Source of the DNA: Clostridia bacterium
GTDB taxonomy: Bacteria > Bacillota_A > Clostridia > Christensenellales > Aristaeellaceae
Length of the DNA: 64,000 bases
Direction of reading: 5' to 3'
Assembly: GCA_017938645.1 (NCBI GenBank)
Contig: JAGBBE010000093.1
Span: 48,914-112,913, forward strand
The notes beneath the pieces were generated by a model. The model ran no database searches, was not told where the DNA came from, and worked only from the letters and a program-made list of their open reading frames with translations. The position numbers were made by a program, and so were the translations under genes. Below are positions 17,308 to 25,811 of the stretch, piece by piece. The stretch's first letter is position 1, and each line of letters begins with the position of its first letter.

Positions 17308-18072
17308 TTACTTTTTGTAGCCGAAGTTTGCGTCCATCCTGGCGATGAATTCATCGGTGAGCTCGACATCCACGCTGTCGTCGAACTCCAGACCGGCGCG
17401 CAGATAAAGCCACTTGCGTTCGGGCTTGTCATGATTCATCTCCTGTGCGGCGTACTTGGCAACATCGTACACCAGATCGGAGGGAACCACGATGACGCCG
17501 TCGCCGTCGGCCACTACGAAGTCGCCGGGATTGACGCACACGCCGTCAAGATTGATCTTGCAGTTATGGTTTTCGTACTGGATGCGGGCCTGATCCATGG
17601 GCTGAATGCGCTTCTTGCTCCACACCGGAATTTTCTCAGCGATCACTTCGTCGGTATCGCGGATGCCGCCGTCGATGATGTAGCCGGAGGAACCCTTCAG
17701 CGCGATGGGAATCAGGGAGTTCATGGAACCCATGAGGCCTACGCTGAGGTTGGACTGGTCGATGCAGAACATGTCGTACTTTTCGGCCTCGTCAATCCAG
17801 GGATAGATGCACACATTCTGATAGAACCAGTTGGACCACTCGGTATACTTATCACCGATGCAGCCCTGAGGCACAGGACGGTCATAGGGAATGTAGCGGG
17901 CAGTCTTGGCAAAGCCCATGGCCTTGGTGGGCCACAGCGGACGCATGTTGGGGCCCATGGAACCATAGTGATGGTAACCGATCCAGTCCATGCCGTCGCG
18001 CACGTCGGTTACGCGCATCTTGTCGTACAGGTTCAGGATTTCTTCCTTCTGGGACAGGGTGAGCTTCTTCAT
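17308..18072 (-). CDS. RraA-family protein, copy 2
   Basis: A 254-residue RraA-superfamily protein with active-site block IDGGIRDTDEVI and late motif GDGDGVIVVP. It shares RVTDVRDGMDW-GYHHYG and other blocks with copy 1 at 13039. Likely an aldolase or decarboxylase acting on an alpha-keto or beta-keto acid. The start at 18072 is preceded by AAGGAGG at eight bases; the upstream in-frame ATG overlaps that site. Two such proteins controlled by the same operator suggests either sequential steps on related acids or a hetero-oligomer. Confidence 0.85.
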   Translation of the reverse strand: MKKLTLSQKEEILNLYDKMRVTDVRDGMDWIGYHHYGSMGPNMRPLWPTKAMGFAKTARYIPYDRPVPQGCIGDKYTEWSNWFYQNVCIYPWIDEAEKYDMFCIDQSNLSVGLMGSMNSLIPIALKGSSGYIIDGGIRDTDEVIAEKIPVWSKKRIQPMDQARIQYENHNCKINLDGVCVNPGDFVVADGDGVIVVPSDLVYDVAKYAAQEMNHDKPERKWLYLRAGLEFDDSVDVELTDEFIARMDANFGYKK

Positions 18073-18105
18073 TGCGGTTTCCTCCTTATTCATATGATGA
18101 ATCCG

Positions 18106-18555
18106 TCAGGAACGCTGAGCGTCCATCTTTTCGAGCTTGGCAACCCTGCGGCGGAACTCCTCGCTGGTAGAGAACTCAGCCTTGAGGAATGCACGGATGA
18201 TGTCCATGGCCACCATATCGCCGATGATCTGGCCGCCCATGGCAATGATCTGCACGTTGTCGTGCTCCACGCACTGGTGCGCGCTATAGATATCATGGCA
18301 CACCGCCGCACGGATACCGGGCACCTTATTGCAGGCGATAGCCGCTCCAACGCCCGTGCCGCAGAACATCAGCCCGCGGTCAGCTTCGCCGCTGAGCACC
18401 TTGGCGCATACCTTCTGAGCAATATCGGGAAAGTCGACGGGATTGGGATCATAGCTGCCCATATCGGCGATTTCATGACCCTCCGCGCGAATGCGGTCGA
18501 TCACCTTGCACTTGAGAGAAAAACCCGCATGATCGGAACCAATGACCAATTTCAT
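18106..18555 (-). CDS. rpiB: RpiB/LacAB-family sugar-phosphate isomerase
   Basis: A 149-residue protein of the RpiB/LacA/LacB family, with GSDHAGF at residues 7-13, the active-site segment MFCGTGVGAAIACNKVPGIRAA and the late MGGQIIG. It isomerises aldose and ketose phosphates such as ribose 5-phosphate, allose 6-phosphate or galactose 6-phosphate. It is the first gene of the operator-controlled RpiB-RraA-AraC-MFS operon and is preceded by AAGGAG. In this context a pathway-specific sugar-phosphate isomerase is more likely than the housekeeping enzyme. Confidence 0.85.
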   Translation of the reverse strand: MKLVIGSDHAGFSLKCKVIDRIRAEGHEIADMGSYDPNPVDFPDIAQKVCAKVLSGEADRGLMFCGTGVGAAIACNKVPGIRAAVCHDIYSAHQCVEHDNVQIIAMGGQIIGDMVAMDIIRAFLKAEFSTSEEFRRRVAKLEKMDAQRS

Positions 18556-18627
18556 ACAACAGCACTCCTTTTGGTACAGGTACTTATTTCTTTTCCTTTT
18601 TTGACGCCGCTCTTGTTTTTCGCTAAT

Positions 18628-18673
18628 AATATAGCAGTTTCTCTTCTTTGGCTGCTACTCATTATTTTTTCGA
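18628..18673 (-). promoter_or_regulatory. Regulated promoter P3 with AraC-type operator copy 3
   Basis: -10 TATATT at 18628-18633. Eighteen bases upstream lies element 18652-18673 with the same AATGAGTAG core and A tract as copies 1 and 2. Drives the rpiB operon. Confidence 0.6.
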
Positions 18674-18884
18674 TGCATATCAATTTTTGTCTGATTTTGA
18701 AGGAGGTATATATCAAAAACGCAGCGTTTCCGCCGCGTGGTATGAAGGGGCAAGGGGGTGAGAATGCGGGTTCACAGCCGGTCATTCTGAAGGCATCTTG
18801 CTCTGACGAAAAGGCAGCACGCTTTCGAGAAAGTGTCTGTTTCCATCCAATGCTCCAGGCATGTCTCTATTTCTGTTTTTTAAG

Positions 18885-18944
18885 TTCGAGTCTCCTATGC
18901 TCCACCAGCAGAAAACGCTCGAGTCACAACGACCCGGGCGTTTT
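18885..18944 (+). repeat. tRNA 3'-end fragment plus terminator (candidate attachment site, copy 2)
   Basis: Bases 18885-18907 are identical to 3026-3048 (T loop, T-stem half, acceptor strand, CCA). A matching but diverged hairpin follows (AAAACGCTCGAGTC with GACCCGGGCGTTTT). No tRNA body precedes it. It sits exactly between the metabolic block and the surface-protein gene, in the same orientation as copy 1. Confidence 0.65.
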
Positions 18945-18965
18945 TCTTTTTGCTGTTTTTTACAC

Positions 18966-18998
18966 AAAAACCACCCGGAACGCAACCGTTCCGGGCGG
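18966..18998 (-). terminator. Terminator of the lipase/LRR surface-protein gene
   Basis: On the minus strand CC-CCCGGAACG pairs with CGTTCCGGG-GG, followed by TTTTTG, about 20 bases after the stop codon. Confidence 0.75.
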
Positions 18999-19018
18999 TA
19001 CAAAACCAGAGTCCTCCT

Positions 19019-22000
19019 TTACGGAACCAGCCAGACCAGTCCCTTGTGCTGGGCATAGTCCGCAGCGAAGCTGTTTTCGCTGCACAGGACCACAACGCCG
19101 TCGGTTTCCTCGAAGGCATCCTCCGCGATCCATTTCACCGTGTCGGGAATGGTCACAAGCGCCAGACCTTCGCACTGCGCAAAGGCACGGGAGCCGATGC
19201 TGACCATGCCCTCGGGCAGGATCACTTCCGCCGCCGCGACGCCCGCAAAAGCCTCGCTGGCCACTTCCGCTGCATGGCTGGGAAGGATCAGCTGATCAGC
19301 CGCATGGACAATCACCGTGCAGCCGGCAGCCTGCGCCTCGTCCTCGCCGATCCATACCTGCATAAGGCCGCCGCCGGGAAGCTCCGCCGGATACTCCACC
19401 GCATTTTCAGCCACGCCGCTGAGGCCGGAGAAATCGCGCCAGTGTACGTCCAGGCCGCACACGCCGCCGCAGGACAGCACGAAGGGAACGGAAATGCTTT
19501 CGCCCTGCGTGGTTTCATAGCAGGCAGCGCCAAGCGTGACGGCATGTCCGGCTGCAGGCGTGATTTCCTGCGCGACCAGCGTTTCGCCGCAGCTTTCGCA
19601 CATCCAGCCCTCCGAAAGGCCTGTCTGCGTACAGGTGGGCAGCTCAGCCTGCAACAGCACCGTTTCGGGCGTGCTGCAGCAGCACAGCGCCCAATAGCCC
19701 TTGCCAACAGCCCAGTTGTATGCATAGGAATCCTCAATGCATACAACCTTCATGGAAGACTGATTGAAGGCCGTCGGATCGATCTTTTCGACCTTTTCGC
19801 CAAGGCTGATCATGGACAGATTCGGACAGTTTTCAAAGGCGCGCAGGCCGATTTCACGCAGCGTGGACGGAAACACAACCTCAGAAAGCACGCTGCTTTG
19901 CATGTGGGCATAGTTGGCAATCGTGGTTACGCCTTCGTTGAAGACCAGCTTTTCCACAGTACCGCGGCACTGATATTCCAGCGTGTTCTGGTAGCGGGTA
20001 TTGTCATAATTGCCTGCCGTTCTGCCGGGCATCACGCCATTGCTCTGTACGGTGTATTCGATCCGCTTCACATTGCTGCAGCCATCAAACAAACTGAACC
20101 AGGACTGTTCAATGGGCATTGTAACGTCCTTCAGCCCTGTGCAGCGATTGAACGCGCCTTTGTAGATGGAGGCGACCTGATTGGGAATCACCAGTGTTTC
20201 CAGACTCGTACATCCAGCAAAGCACTCTGCACCGATCAGGGCATTGCGGAACTCAATATCCCTGATCGCACTGCATTCCATGAACACGCCGCTTCCCATG
20301 GTCGTTACGCTCGCAGGAATGGTAACCGAGGTCATGCTCTGGCACTGTGCAAACGCATAGCTGCCGAGCTCTTCCACATTCTCAGAAAGCATCGGAGAAG
20401 GCAGCGCTGTACGCGAGAATGCGCGAAGGCCAATCCGCTTCAGCGTCGAGGGCAGACGGATTTCCGTAAGCTGGCTGCTGCTGAAATCAGAGCCCGGGAA
20501 GCAGGCGAAATTGCCGATTGACGTGACGCCTTCCTCATAGATCACCTTTTTCAGGCTGCTCCGGCAGGCGTACTCCAGCGTGTACTGGTAGTGGGTATCG
20601 TCATAATAGCCCTCGGTTCTGTCCTTCATCACGCCGCTGCTCTGCGCAGTGTATGTAATCTGTTCCACACTTCTGCAGCCGGTAAAGGTGTTGAACCACG
20701 ACTGTTCAATGGGCATCGTAATGTTTTTCAGACCCGTACAGGCATCGAATGCATGGTAACCAATAAAGTCAATATTGTTGGGAATCGTCAGCGTCTCCAG
20801 GCCATCGCATCCGGCGAAGCATTCCGTCTCGATGCTGGTATTGTGAAACACGATATCCCTGAGCGCATCGCAGTCCGTGAACACGCCGCTTCCCATGGTC
20901 GTTACGCTCGCGGGAATGGCAACGGAGGTCATGCTTAGGCACTGTGCAAACGCATAGCTGCCGAGCTCTTCCACATTCTCAGGAAGCATCGGAGAAGGCA
21001 GCGCCGTGCGCGAAAATGCGCGAATGCCAATCCGCTTCAGCGTCGAGGGCAGACGGATTTCCGTAAGCCTGCCGCCGCTGAAATTGTTGCCCGGGAAGCA
21101 GGCGAAATTGCCGATTGACGTAACGCCTTCCTCATAGATCACTTTCTCCAGACTGCTCCGGCAGGCGTACTCCAGCGTGTACTGGTAGTGGGTATCGTCG
21201 TATTGACCCTCGGTTCTGTCCTTCATCACGCCGCTGCTCTGCGCGGTGTATGTGATCTGCTTTACATTGCTGCAGCCGGTAAAGGTATGGAACCACGACT
21301 GTTCAATGGGCATCGTAATGTTTTTAAGCCCCGTACAGGAATCAAATGCACGGTAACCAATATAGACAATATGATTGGGAATCGTCAGCGTTTCCAGACC
21401 ATCGCATCCAGCGAAGCATTCCGCTTCAATGCGGGTGTTGTGAAACACGATATCCTTGAGCGCATCGCAGCCCATGAACACGCCGCCTCCCATGGTCGTT
21501 ACGCTCGCAGGAATGGTAACCGAGGTCATACCGGCGCACTCCGCAAACGCATAGCCGCCAAGCTCCTCCACATTTTCAGAAAGCATCGGCGAAGGCAGCG
21601 CCGTGCGCGAGAATGCGCGAACGCCAATCTTCTTCAGCGTTGAGGGCAGGCTGATTTCCTGAAGCGTGCTGCTGCCGCTGTAACCGGGGAAAGCCGCAAA
21701 GTCGGCAATTTCCACAACGCCTTCATTGTATACGATCTTCTCCAGACTGCCGCGGCAGGCATATTCCAGCGTATACTCATATTTGTTATCGGCATACTGG
21801 TGATCGCTGCGCTCCGGCATGACGCCGTCAGACTGCGCCGTATACTCAATCGTCTTCACATTCGTGCAGCCGCCGTTAAACAGATGAACTCTGGACCATT
21901 CAATGGGCAGGGTGATATGCTCCAGTCCGAAAGTACCCGTAAACGCATTGCTGCCAATATGAACGATCGTATCCGGAATCACGAGTTCCTTCAGTTGACA

Positions 22001-23626
22001 GGCATCGGCAAAGCAGGAATCGGAGATATATTCCACCTGATTGCCGTCAAACTCGGTGATGGCGCTTCCTTCAAAGCAGCGCGCTCCCACGGTGAGGATA
22101 TCCCCGGTCAGGGCGATATCGGCCGAGCTATGAATCCGGCCCTGATAGCCGAAGTACTTCTCATTGATTCCGCAGATGTACACTGGCTCCAGGTGCGCAT
22201 CCAGAATCGACTGGAGGATGTTGCCGTCCTCTCCGGCTTCCTCCGAACCGAAGATAAGCGCACCGGCCACGGTACCGGCTTCATCCGCATACTGGATGGC
22301 GTTGAGCAGAATGGAAATGACCTCAGGAAAGTCTCCCAGCGTTTCAATGAGAACGCCGGTGGTGCCCATGATCTCGCTATACGCCTCCAGATTGCGTTCC
22401 CTGTGCTCCTCAAACTCCTCGGGCGTCATGCCCTCGGTTTCTGCCTGCAGCTGATAGACCACCTTCAGCGTCGCCTCGGCGTGCTTTTTCCCGGCTTCAA
22501 AGGCGTCCTTGACGTCGGTCATTTCATTGATAACAACTTCCGTGAAATACTTCTTTGCCAGAAAACTGCGGTGATCGGTCAGGTACTTGATGGCCACCTC
22601 TTCCATTTTCACGTCGCCGTGACCGCCCATGAGATACGCCACGGTCATGAGCATAAATTCACGCGTCGGATCCTCCAGCGATTCCGCCGTGGGCGCGATG
22701 GCCTCAAAAGCATCCTCATAATGCGTGGTCACCGACGCGCCGGTATACGCCCGGCCCACGACGGTCTGATACAGTTTTTCAGGCGCGATGATGTTATGCG
22801 TATATCCATGACGGCCATAGCCCCATTTCCTGAGCGGAATGCTGGGGACCATATCGCCTGTGATATTGAAATTATGGATGTTTGGATAGGGCTCTTTCTC
22901 GATGTTTCTGCTTACATTGGGGCAGGCATAGGTATAGCCCCACAGCTGGGTTTGCGGCACAAGATAACCCTCGTTGAGCCACGCAGAGAGAATGTTGGCC
23001 ACCGCAGCGCCGCGGCTATGGCCGGTGAGCAGAACAATGCGGTCCTCATACTCAATGGTGGACAGAACGCTGACCAGAGAATCCCACACATTGGAAGCAG
23101 CCAGATGGAATCCCAGATGATCTCCGGGATCGAAAAGATCCGCGTCATCCGAACGGCCCGCGCCGACGTTGAAGTTGCTGAACCACTCCGCATTCTGGGC
23201 GCTGCCGCGAATTCCCACGATCACCGCCGTTTTGCTGGTGCCGGGAATCTTTCTGGTGCCAATGGTATACGCCACCAGATCGTTATAGTTGATATTGCGC
23301 TCATAGAACTGGAAGTTCTCGCTGCTGAAGCCCATCTGCTCCAGCATGGAGTTGATATCATCGGTCCGGTACGCGCCGGCAGCCAGCGACACCGCCACCT
23401 TCGCCACTTCCGGATTCACGTCCGCGGTGGAATCCGCCAGAAGCATGCGGTCGCTATAAACGAACTCCTGCCAATAGGCTTCCTTATAGTCGGACTTGAC
23501 CTCCACAAACGGATACGTTTCCTCCGCCAGCACCGGCGTCTGATGCATGCAGATCAGCGCACACAGCAAAAACAGCGCCGCACAGCAGATATTTCGCCAG
23601 AAACGGCGGTTCAGGGAATATTTCAT
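19019..23626 (-). CDS. Giant secreted protein: class 3 lipase-like domain plus BspA-type leucine-rich repeats
   Basis: A 1535-residue exported protein. A signal segment (about 9-35, ending PVLAEE) is followed by an alpha/beta-hydrolase domain (about 60-330) with GxSxG motif TGHSRGAAV (S204) and a candidate aspartate in TGDMVPSIP. Residues about 500-1330 are BspA-like LRRs of the form AF-x-C-x-L-x-x-I-x-x-P. They are arranged in four long units at exact 597-base spacing, each including TMPIEQSWF-x-x-F and an EYxCR block. A further cysteine-containing region and two final LRRs end at KGLVWLVP. No LPxTG or membrane anchor is visible. The start follows GGGGAGG at nine bases. BspA-type repeats are known from surface adhesins; joined to a lipase-like fold, the protein may bind and hydrolyse host or dietary lipid or ester. 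It has its own promoter and terminator. Confidence 0.82.
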   Translation of the reverse strand: MKYSLNRRFWRNICCAALFLLCALICMHQTPVLAEETYPFVEVKSDYKEAYWQEFVYSDRMLLADSTADVNPEVAKVAVSLAAGAYRTDDINSMLEQMGFSSENFQFYERNINYNDLVAYTIGTRKIPGTSKTAVIVGIRGSAQNAEWFSNFNVGAGRSDDADLFDPGDHLGFHLAASNVWDSLVSVLSTIEYEDRIVLLTGHSRGAAVANILSAWLNEGYLVPQTQLWGYTYACPNVSRNIEKEPYPNIHNFNITGDMVPSIPLRKWGYGRHGYTHNIIAPEKLYQTVVGRAYTGASVTTHYEDAFEAIAPTAESLEDPTREFMLMTVAYLMGGHGDVKMEEVAIKYLTDHRSFLAKKYFTEVVINEMTDVKDAFEAGKKHAEATLKVVYQLQAETEGMTPEEFEEHRERNLEAYSEIMGTTGVLIETLGDFPEVISILLNAIQYADEAGTVAGALIFGSEEAGEDGNILQSILDAHLEPVYICGINEKYFGYQGRIHSSADIALTGDILTVGARCFEGSAITEFDGNQVEYISDSCFADACQLKELVIPDTIVHIGSNAFTGTFGLEHITLPIEWSRVHLFNGGCTNVKTIEYTAQSDGVMPERSDHQYADNKYEYTLEYACRGSLEKIVYNEGVVEIADFAAFPGYSGSSTLQEISLPSTLKKIGVRAFSRTALPSPMLSENVEELGGYAFAECAGMTSVTIPASVTTMGGGVFMGCDALKDIVFHNTRIEAECFAGCDGLETLTIPNHIVYIGYRAFDSCTGLKNITMPIEQSWFHTFTGCSNVKQITYTAQSSGVMKDRTEGQYDDTHYQYTLEYACRSSLEKVIYEEGVTSIGNFACFPGNNFSGGRLTEIRLPSTLKRIGIRAFSRTALPSPMLPENVEELGSYAFAQCLSMTSVAIPASVTTMGSGVFTDCDALRDIVFHNTSIETECFAGCDGLETLTIPNNIDFIGYHAFDACTGLKNITMPIEQSWFNTFTGCRSVEQITYTAQSSGVMKDRTEGYYDDTHYQYTLEYACRSSLKKVIYEEGVTSIGNFACFPGSDFSSSQLTEIRLPSTLKRIGLRAFSRTALPSPMLSENVEELGSYAFAQCQSMTSVTIPASVTTMGSGVFMECSAIRDIEFRNALIGAECFAGCTSLETLVIPNQVASIYKGAFNRCTGLKDVTMPIEQSWFSLFDGCSNVKRIEYTVQSNGVMPGRTAGNYDNTRYQNTLEYQCRGTVEKLVFNEGVTTIANYAHMQSSVLSEVVFPSTLREIGLRAFENCPNLSMISLGEKVEKIDPTAFNQSSMKVVCIEDSYAYNWAVGKGYWALCCCSTPETVLLQAELPTCTQTGLSEGWMCESCGETLVAQEITPAAGHAVTLGAACYETTQGESISVPFVLSCGGVCGLDVHWRDFSGLSGVAENAVEYPAELPGGGLMQVWIGEDEAQAAGCTVIVHAADQLILPSHAAEVASEAFAGVAAAEVILPEGMVSIGSRAFAQCEGLALVTIPDTVKWIAEDAFEETDGVVVLCSENSFAADYAQHKGLVWLVP
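19895..22010 (-). repeat. Four tandem 597-base units within the surface-protein gene
   Basis: The string ACTGTTCAATGGGCAT or a close variant recurs near 20104, 20701, 21298 and 21895, each 597 bases (199 codons) apart. The middle copies are the most alike, with long identical runs. This indicates internal duplication and makes the locus prone to copy-number change. Confidence 0.8.
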
Positions 23627-23674
23627 CAGGATCATCCTCCCCGGATCAATGTTGATCAATGAAACGGCAGGGAT

Positions 23675-23703
23675 ATTATAACAAAAAATGTGAGGGCGGC
23701 AAA
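23675..23703 (-). promoter_or_regulatory. Promoter of the surface-protein gene
   Basis: -10 TATAAT at 23675-23680 on the minus strand, with TTTGCC 17 bases upstream as a weak -35. Confidence 0.5.
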
Positions 23704-23763
23704 GGGGATATGGAGGATTGTCAGTTCATTCCCGAACGTTCAAAACACTCCCCCATTCCACCA

Positions 23764-23792
23764 TTGACAACCCACCCCAACCATTGTACTAT
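23764..23792 (+). promoter_or_regulatory. Promoter of the mutarotase-like gene
   Basis: TTGACA (23764-23769), a 17-base spacer and TACTAT (23787-23792), about 35 bases before the start codon. Confidence 0.65.
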
Positions 23793-23827
23793 CAAGATCA
23801 GAAAAGTCTTTTAGGAGGCGTCCACAA

Positions 23828-24712
23828 ATGATGAAACCCATCCTGACTGGTGATCGTTTTTATCTTAAGAGCGGCGAATTGAAGGCAGAATTGCTTACGC
23901 CCTGGAGCGAGGATTATCAGCGTACGCGTTTTGCTCATGCAGGATTCATTTCGGGCCTGTGGCTGGGCGATGTATGCTTCACGGAAGCGGAGCGTTCGCA
24001 GAGCCATCAGACCAGTACCGGCGGCGTGGGACTGTGCAGCGAGTACAAATGCCTCAAAATCGAGATGGATTCTGAAGTGGGCGAGGAATATCTGAAGGTC
24101 GGTGTAGGCGTGCTCAGGCGCACGGAAAATCCGTGGAGAATTGTGGATGAGCAGCGCCTTGCCGGACTTCCCACAACGGTCCTGGCGGATGATCATACAG
24201 CCGTGTTCGAATGCATTTCTCCCATGGTGAATGGCTATGCCTACCGTGAAAAGCGCACCGTGACGCTGCAGGGACAGGTCATCCGGCAGGAGTATGAATT
24301 GGAAAACACGGGCGATAAAACGCTGGATATTGCGGAATACTGCCATAACTTCGTCTCTCTGGGCGGTCTGGAAACGGATGAGACCCATCATCTGGAACTG
24401 TACTGTGCGAAAAAGCTTCCTTCCGAAGAGGGCAGCTGCTTTGTGACCACTGAGTCCGGAGCGGGCTGGACAAAGCCGGTGGAGGGTTCTTTCTCCGCGC
24501 CGTGCGAGGTTACGGCCATGGAACAGCCCTGTGCGTGGAAGCTGTGGAGCAGCCGCACAGCCGCATCCATTTCTGAACAGATTGATTTCACGCCGTCCAC
24601 CGTGTATCTGTGGGGCACGGAATACTGCGTGTCCGCCGAGGTCTATAAACCGCTTCAGATCCTTCCGGGACAGACGGCGCGCTGGAGCCGCGAGTGGCAT
24701 GTAACAAAGTAA
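23828..24712 (+). CDS. Aldose 1-epimerase-like (galactose mutarotase superfamily) protein
   Basis: A 294-residue protein with the beta-sandwich character of the mutarotase-like superfamily. Recognisable parts are GGVGLCSEYKCLK near residue 65, EKRTVTLQGQVIRQEYELENTG, and a late SEQIDFTPSTVYLWGTEYC. Members act on the anomeric centre of sugars or serve as lyase and hydrolase-associated domains; a catalytic histidine/glutamate pair cannot be fixed by sight. AGGAGG precedes the ATG. It stands alone on the plus strand, divergent from the surface-protein gene. Confidence 0.6.
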   Translation: MMKPILTGDRFYLKSGELKAELLTPWSEDYQRTRFAHAGFISGLWLGDVCFTEAERSQSHQTSTGGVGLCSEYKCLKIEMDSEVGEEYLKVGVGVLRRTENPWRIVDEQRLAGLPTTVLADDHTAVFECISPMVNGYAYREKRTVTLQGQVIRQEYELENTGDKTLDIAEYCHNFVSLGGLETDETHHLELYCAKKLPSEEGSCFVTTESGAGWTKPVEGSFSAPCEVTAMEQPCAWKLWSSRTAASISEQIDFTPSTVYLWGTEYCVSAEVYKPLQILPGQTARWSREWHVTK

Positions 24713-24916
24713 CGTCAAAAAAGATCAGAATATGCCGGTATGAACGAAACGAACTGGCGGGATTATCTGAAAGTCTTTTCAGATTACAGCAAAGACCGCT
24801 GACCAGCCTGCTCTCAGACCGCTTCGTCTCCAACGACTTGCGCGCGGTGAAGCTGCGGTACGCTGTATGTGCCATGCCGCTTGATTTTCCGTTGTTTCAT
24901 TCGAGGTATCCTGCTT

Positions 24917-25606
24917 ATGCGTATTTCTGTTTTGGGTGATTCGATCAGTACGTTCTCAGGATGGAATCCACCCGGATACAAAATCTTTTATGACCACAAA
25001 CAGCAGCTCAGAAATGGTCTGCGTTCAGCAGAAGACACATGGTGGAGTCAGGTCATCACTTATCTGGGCGGAGAACTGTGCGTAAACAATTCCTTTTCCG
25101 GTTCGCGTGTAAGCGGCGGAAAATTTCCGGCCGCTCATACGTCTGAGCGCATCGATGCGCTCAGCAATGAAGACGAGCCGGATCTGATTTTCATCTATCT
25201 GGGGCTGAATGATTTCGGGTATCATGTGCCTGTCCGAAAAAAAGCTTTCTGGCTGCGAAAACACAACCCTCTGTTCTTTTGTGATGCGTATGACCTGATG
25301 CTCAGAAATATCAAACGCAGATATCCTCAGGCGAGAATTCTATGTGCGTCTGTGCTTGAATCACGGGTCAGAAATGCACCTCAATGGCGGTTCGAACAGG
25401 GATTCAACGGAGGCGATCCGCTGCGGAAGTACAACGCAGTCATCCGCAAGGCCTGCAGAAAAAAGAACGTTATGTTTGTTGACCTGCAGCACAGCGGCAT
25501 GATACAGACATACGAAACGCTGGACGGGGCGCATCCGACTGCACGCGGGCATGCCGAAATAGCCCAATGCTGGATTCAGGCTTTGAGCAGAACTTTTGGA
25601 AGATGA
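24917..25606 (+). CDS. SGNH/GDSL-family hydrolase
   Basis: A 229-residue esterase-like protein. Block I is LGDSISTFSGWNPPG with the catalytic serine, block II the glycine in NNSFSGSRVSG, block III the asparagine in YLGLNDFG, and block V DGAHPTARGH with the catalytic Asp-His. No signal peptide is present, so it acts in the cytoplasm, probably deacylating a sugar ester or another small ester. GAGG ten bases before the ATG is a modest ribosome site. The 200 bases between it and the mutarotase-like gene hold no other clear feature. Confidence 0.85.
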   Translation: MRISVLGDSISTFSGWNPPGYKIFYDHKQQLRNGLRSAEDTWWSQVITYLGGELCVNNSFSGSRVSGGKFPAAHTSERIDALSNEDEPDLIFIYLGLNDFGYHVPVRKKAFWLRKHNPLFFCDAYDLMLRNIKRRYPQARILCASVLESRVRNAPQWRFEQGFNGGDPLRKYNAVIRKACRKKNVMFVDLQHSGMIQTYETLDGAHPTARGHAEIAQCWIQALSRTFGR

Positions 25607-25811
25607 CGCCCTGTTTTGCGAATCATGTGTTTTTTTCGCCGACGAGCCATTCCCGATTTTCTTTTTGTCTGATATCATTATGATGTTGGTTCCTGTATCA
25701 GGCGATGCAGTTTATCTGCTGGAACTGGTGGAGCGGGATCCGCTATGTCCGGACATCAGGCCTTGTGCTTTGATTGTCCGGCTCATTTTTTGCAATAGTC
25801 CCGCTCAATCC

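Noticed and set aside
18885..18907. Complete tRNA gene
   Set aside because: Only the T loop, the 3' strands of the T stem and acceptor stem, and CCA are present; upstream bases cannot form the acceptor 5' strand, D arm or anticodon arm.
19895..22010. Regular repeats considered as a CRISPR array
   Set aside because: The repeats are 597-base coding units in frame with an LRR protein, far longer than CRISPR repeats and without unique spacers.
21800..23662. Long plus-strand open frame opposite the surface-protein gene
   Set aside because: Antisense shadow of the lipase domain; no ribosome site or motif.
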